The notes beneath the pieces are model-generated. The model was not told where the DNA came from and did not search any database. It saw only the letters and a program-made list of their open reading frames with translations. Shown here one piece after another: positions 51,827 through 60,891 of a stretch of 64,000 nucleotides of DNA; position 1 is the first letter of the stretch; every line of letters starts with the position of its first letter. The stretch lies in contig VFLI01000029.1 of assembly GCA_009885105.1 (NCBI GenBank), positions 1-64,000 of the forward strand. Reading direction: 5' to 3'. This DNA comes from Spirochaetia bacterium (GTDB taxonomy: Bacteria > Spirochaetota > Leptospiria > Leptospirales > Leptonemataceae). A program made the position numbers and the translations under genes.

Positions 51827-52481
51827 AAATTGTTATGCCTCGCCGGGGATGCGCACAGTGCTTGTGCGTCTAGCGCGCACAAAAATCTTGGATTCTTTCT
51901 TCTTAACCGGCGGAACGGCTCTTTCCGTTTTCTATCTCGAGCATCGGATTTCTGAGGACCTTGATTTCTTTTCGGTTGATACTGTTGATCTGGGTGAAAT
52001 TGATTTCTTGATTAAAAGAGCAGGTTTTGATTCGCTGCAATCCGTAAAATCTTCAAAGGGTTTTATACGCTGCCTAATCGATGGTGTGAAAGTTGATCTT
52101 GTCCACGATCCTCTTTCATTGCCGGGAAACAGAACGCCTGTAGCAATCGATGATACCTCTGTCGCCGTCGATTTTATCGAAAATATTTTTTCTAATAAGC
52201 TTACGACTCTGGTGAGTCGGACCGAACCAAAAGATTTCATTGATTTTTTTTTCTTAAACTCCGCCTGCCCCGATTTTACACTTGATCGTCTCTACACATT
52301 GGCGGGAAAAAAGGATGCGATTTTTGACGATCCTGCCAGCGCCGCTTATCGTATCGAAGAAAACCTGAATGCAATTCTCAAACTGGGCATGCTTCCGACT
52401 CTGCTTAAAATAATAGATGTTAAAGAATTTGAAGCATTCTTTCGCGGAATAATCGCGGCGATTTATAGACGGCAGAATTAA
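51807..52481 (+). CDS. AbiEii/AbiGii-family nucleotidyltransferase toxin
   Basis: A 224-residue protein from ATG 51807 (MPPSENRNCYASPGMRTVLV). The nucleotidyltransferase core is FFLTGGTALSVFYLEHRISEDLDFFSVD, with the GG and D-x-D of AbiEii toxins, then ISNKLTTLVSRTEPKDFIDFFFL. These enzymes modify tRNA 3' ends and stop translation in phage-infected cells. The upstream small gene overlaps it and is the likely antitoxin. The longer start at 51735 would lie inside that gene and is rejected. Confidence 0.85.
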   Translation: MPPSENRNCYASPGMRTVLVRLARTKILDSFFLTGGTALSVFYLEHRISEDLDFFSVDTVDLGEIDFLIKRAGFDSLQSVKSSKGFIRCLIDGVKVDLVHDPLSLPGNRTPVAIDDTSVAVDFIENIFSNKLTTLVSRTEPKDFIDFFFLNSACPDFTLDRLYTLAGKKDAIFDDPASAAYRIEENLNAILKLGMLPTLLKIIDVKEFEAFFRGIIAAIYRRQN

Positions 52482-52541
52482 TCCACTCTTCACCGCACTG
52501 GCTGCCCCTCTCAGCTCGAAAGGAAATGCCGCGCGCAAGCC

Positions 52542-53168
52542 TCACCAAGTGATCGGCGTGATGCAGCTGGCCGTATCATTGCTGGAGGTTACCGTCACCA
52601 TTGTCGACGTTCGCGAGGCGCCTGTTTTCAAAAGACAGCCGGCCATTGCGATCTGCGCTTCAAAGCCGCCGGATAGTGCTGCCATCGTTGCCGAAACAAC
52701 GCCGCAGGAATCGGCAGGATTGAGAAGTCGGATTGTATCATCGTTGCTGCCGGTTCCGCCCGGGGGGCGTAAGGCGACCGTAAAAGGTCCTGATGCAACA
52801 ACTGAGCCGGCTGAAATACGAAAATATAGATTCGTCGAATCCTTGGTGATTAATATCGAACCAATGTCTGTACCAGTACCACTTCCGCCAGCATCCGAAG
52901 TTGCATCAATAAACAAAGGGTTACCAGTAAAAATGCCCCAGTCAGCTCCAGCAGCGCCGTCAATGATGATCGTTCCCGATGGAACCGAGTAAGACGTACC
53001 AGGCGGGAGTGTATTCGTGCCAGAGCCGCAAAGCCAACCAAAATTATTAAAGCGATAGGCCGCCGCTAAAGCCGTACCCAGTGGCTCCTTCATAACTTCG
53101 TTTTCGGGAGCGTTGGGCACACAACCGGCTAAAGCCAACAAAATTAAAAGAATCTTTTTCAATTCCAT
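52542..53168 (-). CDS. Hypothetical lipoprotein
   Basis: A 208-residue lipoprotein: signal LKKILLILLALAGC (lipobox LAGC), then a Pro/Asn-rich linker and a beta-rich body. Five cysteines after the lipobox (WLCGSG, DSCGVV, AGCLL, ASCITP) suggest disulfides. The glycine-rich repeats (GSGTGTDIGSIL, GGTGSNDD) look like an exposed surface protein. It starts 6 nt after the CsgG-like gene on the same strand, so it is the second gene of that operon. No family recognised. Confidence 0.65.
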   Translation of the reverse strand: MELKKILLILLALAGCVPNAPENEVMKEPLGTALAAAYRFNNFGWLCGSGTNTLPPGTSYSVPSGTIIIDGAAGADWGIFTGNPLFIDATSDAGGSGTGTDIGSILITKDSTNLYFRISAGSVVASGPFTVALRPPGGTGSNDDTIRLLNPADSCGVVSATMAALSGGFEAQIAMAGCLLKTGASRTSTMVTVTSSNDTASCITPITW

Positions 53169-53174
53169 CCTCCT

Positions 53175-54230
53175 TCAGTATACAAATATCAGGGAAGCCG
53201 TCCATTGACGATCCGTCAAAATGCCGAATTGCTTCTCCGATCGATAATAAATAGAACATACAACTGGAGTCGGAACATCCGCATTGAGTTCGCCCACCCC
53301 AGTATTTCGTTCGCTAACCATGGAATGGATCACGTTCCACAGATAAAGCGCCGCAAGAGATATCGCCGCCCCCCTCAACCGTCTGCGTTCGCCTGCCTCC
53401 TGAGATTTCAACTGAGAAAGGGACATATCACCAATTATTATGGTTGGGCCCAATGCAATGTTCGAGGATCGGCTTGATTGTTCCAATGTATTCCAATAAA
53501 GATAAATCGGAACAAGCGGCACAATCGGATCTGAATAATGCGCTGCAGTATTTAAGTACTTCGTCCGCAGGCCAAAGTATGCCGCGCCCAGACCCACAAA
53601 ACTCCCCGCGAAAAACTTCGCCCAGCCCCTGTCGCCGTTGTGGTACTGGCCCCAGCCGGGAAATACTATCGATCGCCATATGTACGGCCACTCCGTTGCC
53701 TTCTGCGGAACAAGGCTGCTGGTGTCCACTCCCGTAATTCTTCCGGCGATTTTCGCGGCCAGTTCCTGAATCGCCGTCTCCAGCCCGTCCAGTGAATCAG
53801 CGGAATTGCTTTCAGCAAAGTCGAGCTTTCCGAGTTCCACATCGACAATCTGGGCATTGATATAATATTTAGACCCGACTTTTACAAGCGTGCCTGTCAT
53901 GATTTTGCTGGCAGCCAGCAACTGACCGATCTGCACAACACAGGATGTGTCCGTGCATCCGCTGTGCTTGAGAGCCTGTTCTTTAATAACGGCATCCAAC
54001 TGCTTTCTCTCTACGATTGTAAAAAGCCTGGTATTGACCATTGCGGTCTGCAGCATATTTGATGAGAAATCAGCCAGGGCAGGTGACGCACCCTCACCCG
54101 CTTTAATATCAAGGATTGCCAGTCGAGGTTTTTCTTTTTCTTCCGTCGGCTGGGCCTGAATCGAGCCGGTAAGGCAGAGTAGAAGACTCAGTAGAACTAT
54201 GCGGTGCGGTGCGGTGCGGAAAATCGCCAA
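53175..54230 (-). CDS. CsgG-like/DUF5683-type envelope protein with repeat at its start
   Basis: A 351-residue protein with a signal peptide (RIVLLSLLLCLTGSIQA). The first half resembles CsgG/LpoB-type domains: RLAILDIKAGEGASPALADFSSNMLQTAMVNTRLFTIVERKQLDAVIKEQ, QLLAASKIMTGTLVKVGSKYYINAQIVDVE. The second half (WRSIVFPGWGQYHNGDRGWAKFFAGSFVGLGAAYFGL) is a DUF5683-like membrane module. The only in-frame start is TTG 54230. An ATG at 54238 is out of frame with the four TGCGG copies at 54200-54219; removing one copy would put it in frame. It probably acts in envelope assembly or transport. Confidence 0.75.
   Translation of the reverse strand: MAIFRTAPHRIVLLSLLLCLTGSIQAQPTEEKEKPRLAILDIKAGEGASPALADFSSNMLQTAMVNTRLFTIVERKQLDAVIKEQALKHSGCTDTSCVVQIGQLLAASKIMTGTLVKVGSKYYINAQIVDVELGKLDFAESNSADSLDGLETAIQELAAKIAGRITGVDTSSLVPQKATEWPYIWRSIVFPGWGQYHNGDRGWAKFFAGSFVGLGAAYFGLRTKYLNTAAHYSDPIVPLVPIYLYWNTLEQSSRSSNIALGPTIIIGDMSLSQLKSQEAGERRRLRGAAISLAALYLWNVIHSMVSERNTGVGELNADVPTPVVCSIYYRSEKQFGILTDRQWTASLIFVY
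54200..54219. repeat. TGCGG x4 tandem repeat over the 5' codons
   Basis: Four exact 5-nt units, CCGCA when read on the coding strand, lie between the start and the signal peptide of the CsgG-like gene. A change of one unit alters the reading frame, as in phase-variable genes. Four copies is short for a fast-switching repeat. Confidence 0.75.
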
Positions 54231-54309
54231 ACAGTCATATGACTATTGCAACATTACCACGAAAAAATTGTCTATTACTTTATATATATGAATAAAAAAT
54301 TTACCCGGC

Positions 54310-54410
54310 GACGATCCTTTATCGTCTAATATATTAACAAAAAAATGACTGGCGCGGGAATATCGGCCGGTCCGGTATAGACCTCGGCAGGCAGGCCGAG
54401 AGGATGTATT
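54310..54410 (+). promoter_or_regulatory. Leader of the caspase-like gene with two hairpins
   Basis: A perfect 6-bp hairpin GACGAT-CCTTT-ATCGTC lies at 54310-54326. A second, CTCGGC-AGGCAG-GCCGAG, lies at 54383-54400 and its 3' arm abuts the Shine-Dalgarno GAGAGGA (54398-54404), which is 7 nt before the ATG. The second stem could limit translation. No riboswitch class was recognised; the 180-nt gap between the divergent genes holds both promoters. Confidence 0.4.
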
Positions 54411-55895
54411 ATGATTTTTACTAATAAACTAAAGTTTTCTTTCCGACCGGCAGCCGCAGTCTTTTTCTCTCTGGCTGCTCTCGCCATTTTCAACATACAG
54501 GGCCAGAGTCCGCAGATGTCCGTCTCTCCTCAGGCAATTCGCATTCCCGCCGGAATGGCGGTTCTCACCCGAGAAGTCCAGCCCCTGCCGGGCCGGGTTC
54601 GGATTGGCAATTTGAAGGCCGTTCTGATCGGCGCGCCGATTGACGGTGACAGAGGCAGCTGGACTCTTTCCGAAATTGCGAATCTTCGCAAGGCCGCCGC
54701 CGTGCTTCGCGCGAACAATGTCAACGTGCGCGAATTTTACACGCCGCAGAACGACTGGGCCGCGATCAAAGAAGCTTCGCGCGGCGCTCAGTTTCTTCTC
54801 TATCGCGGACACGGCGTGTACGACGGCAGCCAGCCGCCCAGGAAGGTCGGAGGGTTCGCGCTCAAGAGCGGATTTTTTTCCGGCGATCAGATCAAGTCCG
54901 ATCTTCAGCTCGCCCCCGGAGCGATAATCATGCTCTACGGATGTTTTACGGCCGGGAATTCCGGTTTCGACATGGGTCTGATCGACGAGCGGGAGGCCAA
55001 ACGTCGTGTCGCCATGTACTCTCTGCCATTCATGGAAATGCGCGCCTCCGGCTACTACGCCAACTGGTTCGGCGACGCTTTCGCAAGTTTTCTCTCTTCG
55101 CTTTTTGACGGCAAGACTCTCGGTGAATCGTATAAATCGTACAATGACTTCAATGCCCAGAGTGTCAGCTATGACGTGCATCCGCAGGCCTCGGGGAAGA
55201 AAATGTGGGTCGATCATGACAACTGGGATCATAAAATCGTGTACAACAACGCTTTTGTGGGAGAGCCGGAGAAAAATCTGCTGCAGCTTTTTGGCGGCCA
55301 AACTCCGCAGCCAATTCCCGAGCCGGTCCCGACGCCCAATCCGCAGCCTGGCCCGCAGCCAAATCCAAATCCTTCTCCGCAGAATGATCCCGTATCTTCC
55401 GGCGACTGCATTTCAGCCGGAGAATCGCGTCTGCTTTCTCTCATCATGGATTATCGCCGGTCACGCGGCCTGCGGGCCGTGCCGGTCTCGCGCTCGCTCA
55501 GCAGAGTCGCCCGCATGCATGCCCGTGATCTATCGGAGAATCCTCCTCGCGGCGAATGCAATATGCACAGCTGGTCCAGCAGCACAAAATGGTCGGCCTG
55601 CTGCTACACGCCCAACCACGCAAGATCTCAGTGCATGTGGAATAAACCCCGCGAACTCAGCCGTTATCCCGGCAACGGATATGAAATATCTTACGGCGGT
55701 TCAATGCATGCCGATCCGGAAGGCGCGCTGCATGGCTGGCAGGGTTCAACCGGACACAACAGTGTGATCATCAATGCCGGAATCTGGTCATCGCATCCAT
55801 GGGGAGCGATTGGAGCCGGCATCGTCGGCGGTTATGCCGTCGTCTGGTTTGGAGAAGAAACGGATCCGGAGGGACCGGCGCAGGCCTGCCGCTGA
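54411..55895 (+). CDS. Secreted caspase-like domain fused to a CAP/SCP domain
   Basis: A 494-residue secreted protein. After a signal peptide (VFFSLAALAIFNIQG) comes a clan CD (caspase/gingipain-like) domain at about residues 60-300: VLIGAPIDGDRGSW, catalytic-type His in FLLYRGHGVYDG (His134) and Cys in IIMLYGCFTAGNSG (Cys178). A Pro/Asn-rich linker of about 35 residues follows (about 295-330), then a CAP/SCP domain (about 340-485) with ESRLLSLIMDYRRSRGLRAV, MHARDLSE and GSTGHNSVIINAGIWSS. This combination is unusual. It has no neighbour of similar function and starts its own unit. Protease activity is inferred from the H/C pair only. Confidence 0.82.
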   Translation: MIFTNKLKFSFRPAAAVFFSLAALAIFNIQGQSPQMSVSPQAIRIPAGMAVLTREVQPLPGRVRIGNLKAVLIGAPIDGDRGSWTLSEIANLRKAAAVLRANNVNVREFYTPQNDWAAIKEASRGAQFLLYRGHGVYDGSQPPRKVGGFALKSGFFSGDQIKSDLQLAPGAIIMLYGCFTAGNSGFDMGLIDEREAKRRVAMYSLPFMEMRASGYYANWFGDAFASFLSSLFDGKTLGESYKSYNDFNAQSVSYDVHPQASGKKMWVDHDNWDHKIVYNNAFVGEPEKNLLQLFGGQTPQPIPEPVPTPNPQPGPQPNPNPSPQNDPVSSGDCISAGESRLLSLIMDYRRSRGLRAVPVSRSLSRVARMHARDLSENPPRGECNMHSWSSSTKWSACCYTPNHARSQCMWNKPRELSRYPGNGYEISYGGSMHADPEGALHGWQGSTGHNSVIINAGIWSSHPWGAIGAGIVGGYAVVWFGEETDPEGPAQACR

Positions 55896-55899
55896 AGAC

Positions 55900-56691
55900 T
55901 TACCTGCGCTTCCATCCTGTGATCTGAACCAGCCATCGCACAAGCGGCGCGCAGATCAGATGATTCCAGTATACAAAGCGCATCATGAAAGGTACAACGA
56001 TCATGCGCTGGCTGCTGTTGAGTGATTTCATAATCAGTTCCGCTGTTTTCTCCGTGGAAAGCACCGGAATCATTCTGTCGATTTTAGGAATCCGTTCTTC
56101 GCTGCCCGGATTATTTGCAAAGTATGAGCTTTCCACTTTTCCGGCCAGAAATAATTTGGCCCGGACGCCGGTTCCGCGAAGGTCGGCCTGCAGAGCTTCC
56201 GTAAAACCTCGCAGGGCCCATCTCGCGCAGCTGTAAGCCGCTGCACCGGGAATTGCCAGAATCGACGCCGGAGATGTGACATTCACAATCTCTCCGCTGC
56301 CGCGCGCGATCATCGCGGGAAGAAACGGCGCCGTCGTAAAGAACGCCGCGAAATACGGAGCGCCCATCATGGACACAACTTCTTCCGCGGGGGTTTCATC
56401 GACCGCCAGCCAGCGGCCCGCGCCGGCATTGTTGACGATTACATCGGGAGCCGGATATTTTTTTTGTATTGCTTTCACCACAGACGCGGCCGATTTTACA
56501 TTCGCAAGGTCGCCCTGAAAAACTTCAACCTTTCCCCCGGTTTTACGGATGGAAGAGGCCACCTGGTCCAGTTTCTTTTTGTTTCGGGCAATCATCAGAA
56601 CCTGAAAGCCCCGGATTGCCGCCGCCCTGGCCACCGCCTCGCCGATTCCGCTGGACGCGCCAGTTATTATAAGTATTTTATTGTAATTCAT
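55900..56691 (-). CDS. SDR family oxidoreductase
   Basis: A 263-residue short-chain dehydrogenase. ITGASSGIGEAVARAAA is the NAD(P) loop, NNAGAGRW is the structural motif, and the catalytic set is S in VTSPAS and Y-x-x-x-K replaced by YSCARWAL (Y-x-x-x-R, with Lys absent). The missing Lys may weaken or change the activity. The hydrophobic C-terminus (MRFVYWNHLICAPLVRWLVQITGW) may bind membranes, as in lipid-modifying SDRs. The ORF start overlaps murI's stop by 4 nt. Confidence 0.8.
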   Translation of the reverse strand: MNYNKILIITGASSGIGEAVARAAAIRGFQVLMIARNKKKLDQVASSIRKTGGKVEVFQGDLANVKSAASVVKAIQKKYPAPDVIVNNAGAGRWLAVDETPAEEVVSMMGAPYFAAFFTTAPFLPAMIARGSGEIVNVTSPASILAIPGAAAYSCARWALRGFTEALQADLRGTGVRAKLFLAGKVESSYFANNPGSEERIPKIDRMIPVLSTEKTAELIMKSLNSSQRMIVVPFMMRFVYWNHLICAPLVRWLVQITGWKRR

Positions 56692-57506
56692 TGAATATTT
56701 CCTTCGCCTATACTGATTTCTTCAACCGACTGAAACGGCATACCGAAAAACAGCTTCTCCAGCTGACGCATCTGTTCCGTCAGGTCAGTCAGGAAAATGC
56801 GGGGAGGACTGCCCGGGGATCCGGACGAAGATATTTTTTCTTTTTCAAGCTCCCGCTTCACTTCAGCGGCGGTTTCCACGGACGAATCCACCAGCTGCAG
56901 CAACGGAAATTCTCCATAGATTGCTTTTTTTAACAGAGGATAATGAGTGCAGCCAAGAACGATTGTGTCAACCTCCTCTCGGACAAGTTCAGAAAGATAT
57001 TCCTGAACGACGAGCGATGTGATTTTTTTATCGAGCCAGCCTTCTTCGACAAGCGGCACAAAGAGCGGGCATGCCTTGCTGAATACACTCACGCTCGGAT
57101 TCAGACGCCGAATCTGATTTTCGTAGGCGCTGGATTTAATAGTCGACCTTGTTCCGATAACACCGACGCGTCTGTTCCTGGTCCGCGCCAGAAGCGCGTT
57201 CACTCCCGGTTCAATCACGCCGATCACGGGAAGCGGCAGCGATTCTGTCAATTCCTGTTTTGCATGCGCGCTGGCCGTATTGCAGGCGATCACCAGCATT
57301 TTAATGCCCGACTGCATAAGATACCCGGCAACTTCACGGCTGTAACGCTGAATGGTCCGCGGCGAACGCGAACCGTAGGGGACTCTTGCCGTGTCACCCA
57401 GATAGATGAACGATTCTCCAGGAAGAAGACGGACCAGTTCTGCAAGCACGGTAAGACCGCCCATCCCGGAATCAAACACGCCGATGGGTCGATTGTCAGG
57501 GCTCAC
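56688..57506 (-). CDS. murI: Glutamate racemase
   Basis: A 272-residue enzyme that makes D-glutamate for peptidoglycan. Motifs: IGVFDSGMGGLTVLAEL, YLGDTARVPYG, VIACNTASAHA (first catalytic Cys), GVIEPGV and VLGCTHYPLLKKAI (second catalytic Cys). The GTG at 57506 is chosen: it has GAAGGGAG about 9 nt upstream and leaves the usual short lead before the GVFDSG motif. The 18 extra residues from 57560 are Pro-rich and unlike the family. Confidence 0.93.
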   Translation of the reverse strand: MSPDNRPIGVFDSGMGGLTVLAELVRLLPGESFIYLGDTARVPYGSRSPRTIQRYSREVAGYLMQSGIKMLVIACNTASAHAKQELTESLPLPVIGVIEPGVNALLARTRNRRVGVIGTRSTIKSSAYENQIRRLNPSVSVFSKACPLFVPLVEEGWLDKKITSLVVQEYLSELVREEVDTIVLGCTHYPLLKKAIYGEFPLLQLVDSSVETAAEVKRELEKEKISSSGSPGSPPRIFLTDLTEQMRQLEKLFFGMPFQSVEEISIGEGNIQ

Positions 57507-57612
57507 AGGGGGTATCTCCCTTCGGACTGGCGGAGGACCGCCCACGTCCTCGGAAGACACCCCGCTGCTCGCTGAACAAAGAGACGACGTATCGCAACAT
57601 CATTTTCTTTAT

Positions 57613-57658
57613 CTCCGAGTTCTCCGAGTTCTCCGTGTTCTCTGCGTCTCTGCGTGAG
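57613..57658. repeat. Dispersed-type repeat between lysC and murI
   Basis: CTCCGAGTTCTCCGAGTTCTCCGTGTTCTC then TGCGTCTCTGCGTGAG is a known style of dispersed intergenic sequence in environmental genomes. It occupies the middle of the 177-nt gap between the murI start and lysC stop and contains no gene. Confidence 0.5.
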
Positions 57659-57683
57659 AAAATCTTCTCTTACGAACTGGATG

Positions 57684-58895
57684 TTACGACTGGCCCAGGC
57701 CGAAAGCTTCGTGCACGGCTTCGAGCGCTTTTTTGCCCTGATCTTTTTTCACAACAACGGAGATTTTGATTTCTGAAGTGCTGATCATATCAATATTGAT
57801 ATTCTGCTTTGCCAGCGCCTGAAACATGCTGGCCGCAACGCCTGAATGCGATTTCATTCCCACACCCACGGCAGATAAAATTGAAATATTCTGATCCAGC
57901 TCCATCGTGCCGCCGGTTTCTTTGAGAAAAGCTTCAACAATAGTTTTTGCATTCGTCACTGCCGATTCTGGCAGAGTGAATGATATAGTATTCAGCGAAT
58001 TTTTTCCGCCGCTCTGCACGATCATATCCACATTCACATTGGCTTGCGCCAGACGGCCGAAAAGATTCGCTGCAAGGCCCGGTCTGTCCGGAATATCCAT
58101 CGCGGACATGCGCGCTTCGTCAGATTTCAGTGTCACTCCCCGAACAAGAACTTTTTCCATTACTTTTTCCTCCGGCATAACAAGCGTGCCTGTAGAATTA
58201 TTAAAACTGGACCTTACATGAATTACAACGCCATATTTAGAAGCAAGTTCCACGCTGCGGCTGTGCAGAACTCCGGCGCCCAGCCTGGCAAGCTCCAGCA
58301 TTTCCTCATAGCTGATCCTTTCGATTTTTTTTGCCGTCGGGACTTTGTTGGGATCGGTTGTGTAGACTCCGTCCACGTCGGTATAGATTTCGCACTCATC
58401 CGCCTTTACGGCAACGGCCAGAGCGACGGCTGTTGTGTCGCTTCCGCCGCGGCCCAGCGTCGTAATATTTCCCTCTTTGTCGACGCCCTGAAATCCTGCC
58501 ACGATGCAGACTTTTTTTTCCTTCATGGCTTTGAGAAGAACTGAGGCATCGATTTCCTGAATGCGGGCATCCGAATGTTTTTCATCGGTCAGAATGTTGA
58601 CCTGCCCGCCCGTAAAAGAAATGGCCGGCACCTGGATTCTTTCCAGAGCCATGGCCAGTACGGCGATGGAAACCTGCTCTCCTGTTGAAAGCAGCATGTC
58701 CATTTCCCGCTTGCTGGGATTGGGATTGACTTTCAAGGCCAGGTCGATCAGATGATCGGTCGTATGTCCCATGGCCGACACAACCACAACAAGACTGTGC
58801 CCCTGGTCATAATACATTTTAATTCTGTTGGCTACATTGGCAATTCGGTCCGCGTCGCCAACAGAAGTGCCGCCAAATTTTTGAGCGATTATCAT
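57684..58895 (-). CDS. lysC: Aspartate kinase
   Basis: A 403-residue aspartokinase that starts the lysine/threonine/methionine pathway and diaminopimelate supply. The kinase motif is [17 protein letters not shown] at the N-terminus, with [40 protein letters not shown] and [17 protein letters not shown]. Two C-terminal ACT domains (about 265-400) contain [18 protein letters not shown]-like ([15 protein letters not shown]) and [30 protein letters not shown], typical of feedback-inhibited forms. No riboswitch lies upstream. Confidence 0.96.
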   Translation of the reverse strand: MIIAQKFGGTSVGDADRIANVANRIKMYYDQGHSLVVVVSAMGHTTDHLIDLALKVNPNPSKREMDMLLSTGEQVSIAVLAMALERIQVPAISFTGGQVNILTDEKHSDARIQEIDASVLLKAMKEKKVCIVAGFQGVDKEGNITTLGRGGSDTTAVALAVAVKADECEIYTDVDGVYTTDPNKVPTAKKIERISYEEMLELARLGAGVLHSRSVELASKYGVVIHVRSSFNNSTGTLVMPEEKVMEKVLVRGVTLKSDEARMSAMDIPDRPGLAANLFGRLAQANVNVDMIVQSGGKNSLNTISFTLPESAVTNAKTIVEAFLKETGGTMELDQNISILSAVGVGMKSHSGVAASMFQALAKQNINIDMISTSEIKISVVVKKDQGKKALEAVHEAFGLGQS

Positions 58896-59118
58896 ATTTT
58901 TTTCGCCTGCTCGATGTGTCAGGATTTTTAGGAGGTCCGGGAGTTTAAACTATTTTTCTCTTTCCGATTCAAGAGCTTTTTTTCAGCCGAGCAGATTATG
59001 TCTCATTTACCGGGACCTGTAATACCGCGATTTTTCCAACTATTCTTTCCTTTTTCCGCAAGTTTCCGCATGCTGCGCTTCATCTTTCTGCATTTATTGA
59101 TATCTTAGAGGTCCGTTT

Positions 59119-59619
59119 ATGCCATCTATCGAACTTTATCAGGGCGACATCACACAGCTTGCCGTGGATGCAATCGTCAACGCCGCCAACAATTCGCTTC
59201 TGGGAGGCGGCGGAGTCGACGGAGCGATCCATAGAGCGGCCGGACCGGATCTTCTGGTCGAATGCCGCGCACTGAAAGGATGCGAAACCGGGCAGGCAAA
59301 AATCACAAAGGGGCACCGGTTAAAAGCGAAACACGTGATCCACACTGTGGGGCCGGTCTGGAGCGGCGGATCCCGGAATGAGGACGAGCTTCTTTCGCTG
59401 TGCTACAAAAATTCTCTGCAGCTTGCGGCACAAAATGGTCTGCATTCGATCGCCTTCCCGTCGATCAGCACAGGAGTGTACGGATTTCCCGTCGAACGCG
59501 CTGCGCCCATCGCCGTGAGGGAAATCCGGAATTTCGGGGAATCCTCTCTGGAGAAAGCGATCTTTGTCTGCTTTGATTCTGCGACGATGGATGTTTACAG
59601 AAAGATTCTGAAACTATAG
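59119..59619 (+). CDS. Macrodomain O-acetyl-ADP-ribose deacetylase-like protein
   Basis: A 166-residue single macrodomain of the MacroD type that removes ADP-ribose adducts or deacetylates O-acetyl-ADP-ribose. Motifs: [31 protein letters not shown] near the N-terminus, with the G-x-G-V-D-x-A-I-H loop and catalytic Asp, then [20 protein letters not shown] and [18 protein letters not shown]. It is monocistronic, with no visible ADP-ribosyltransferase partner in the window. Confidence 0.92.
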   Translation: MPSIELYQGDITQLAVDAIVNAANNSLLGGGGVDGAIHRAAGPDLLVECRALKGCETGQAKITKGHRLKAKHVIHTVGPVWSGGSRNEDELLSLCYKNSLQLAAQNGLHSIAFPSISTGVYGFPVERAAPIAVREIRNFGESSLEKAIFVCFDSATMDVYRKILKL

Positions 59620-59647
59620 TAAGCGGCGCCCGGTGATGATCAGGCGA

Positions 59648-60742
59648 TTACATGCAGGCCCAGAAAGGATACCCCATCACCAGATGGGATGACTGTTCCG
59701 TAGATTTCAGAGGAGCCTCGCGTTTTTCAAAGTGCGTAAACTGATCCGTTGAGAAATAAAGATATCCGCTTTTTTCGTCTTTTGCAGAGGCGATCAAATA
59801 ATCCCCGACAGAAATGATTTCTTCCACATTCTCCAGTATCCTGATCCAGGTGGTCCCTCCGTTTATGGTTTTGTACAGGCCCATGGGAGTGCTGCCGTCG
59901 GACGGCGTCGCGACAATGAAACCGTTCATTTGAGAAAGAAAAAGGACTCGCAATATGATCCATTGCGCACCGTTACCTGTGAGGCTCCATGTGCTTCCGC
60001 CATCGCTTGTGCGCAAAATCCCCAGATGGCTTGCAATCCATCCGTTATTGGAATCGAGAAAGAAATAATTGCCCATATAGTAGGTTGATCCGTCACCCAA
60101 ATACTCATACAGAAGCGTCCAGGTCTGCGCGCCATCCGTTGTCTTATAAACTTGATTCGATGATACAAACCAGCCTACGCTGTTATTGATAAAATAGCTT
60201 CTGCCCACATGTGCGCCCGGGGGATCGGAACGCGTCCAGGTTTCGCCGCCATCAGTGGAGTAGGCGGCAATCCCTGTGATATAATCTGGCCTGAAAAAAC
60301 CTGCACGAAAGGCATGCGTTGCGTCTGAAAAACCAATCGAACTCCAGTATTCGGTGGAGGCAGTCGGCATCGGAGTCCAACTGTAGCCACCGGTGACACT
60401 CCTGTGCAATGTACCGGCGTTAACCATATAGATATCGGATTGTCCCGTCATCTGCATGGGAAAGGAACTGCCCGGGCGATAAATGCTGCGCGAATAGTCA
60501 CTCCATGTGTGCCCTCCATCGCCTGTGCCAAGCAAAGTTACTTGCTCATCACCTGTATAGAGGGGGGAGCGAATTCCGATAATCCCATGCTTCGAATCAA
60601 AGAAAGCGATGCTATCCGCGGCTTGATGTTTCAGTGAGTAATCATAGTCCGTGTGGCAAGGAATGATCAGTTCATAGTCTTCCCGTTCCACACATCCGCT
60701 AAATGTCAGAATGCAAACGAAAACAAACAATATCTTTTTCAT
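59648..60742 (-). CDS. BNR/Asp-box repeat (Ycf48-like) lipoprotein
   Basis: A 364-residue lipoprotein (VCILTFSGC lipobox) with repeated Asp-box motifs: TGDGGHTWSDY, GGYSWTPM, STDGGETWTRS, TDGAQTWTLL, TSDGGSTWSLT, NGGTTWIRI. These make a beta-propeller of the sialidase/Ycf48 fold, on the outer surface or in the periplasm. Enzymatic residues are not evident. It stands alone, with 28 nt to the macrodomain gene stop, and has no clear function. Confidence 0.82.
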   Translation of the reverse strand: MKKILFVFVCILTFSGCVEREDYELIIPCHTDYDYSLKHQAADSIAFFDSKHGIIGIRSPLYTGDEQVTLLGTGDGGHTWSDYSRSIYRPGSSFPMQMTGQSDIYMVNAGTLHRSVTGGYSWTPMPTASTEYWSSIGFSDATHAFRAGFFRPDYITGIAAYSTDGGETWTRSDPPGAHVGRSYFINNSVGWFVSSNQVYKTTDGAQTWTLLYEYLGDGSTYYMGNYFFLDSNNGWIASHLGILRTSDGGSTWSLTGNGAQWIILRVLFLSQMNGFIVATPSDGSTPMGLYKTINGGTTWIRILENVEEIISVGDYLIASAKDEKSGYLYFSTDQFTHFEKREAPLKSTEQSSHLVMGYPFWACM

Positions 60743-60891
60743 CCCGTGATTTTACTACTATTTTCAGCGGAGGCAAGCATTCTGGGGTGAAATGCACCCT
60801 GTTAGCGCGAATTGCATTCATGAGCGGCCCAAACTCGCTCTGAGCATTTTCGAAGACAGCGGATGGCCTTGAGCGGACACACTGAGACTCT

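Noticed and set aside
54310-54410. The caspase-gene leader as a c-di-GMP or other known riboswitch.
   Set aside because: Only two simple hairpins are visible; no conserved core of any known riboswitch class was found.
57613-57658. Short tandem CTCCGAGTT units considered as a CRISPR-like array or phase-variable repeat.
   Set aside because: No regular spacers, units are not in a coding frame, and the wording matches ordinary dispersed intergenic repeats.
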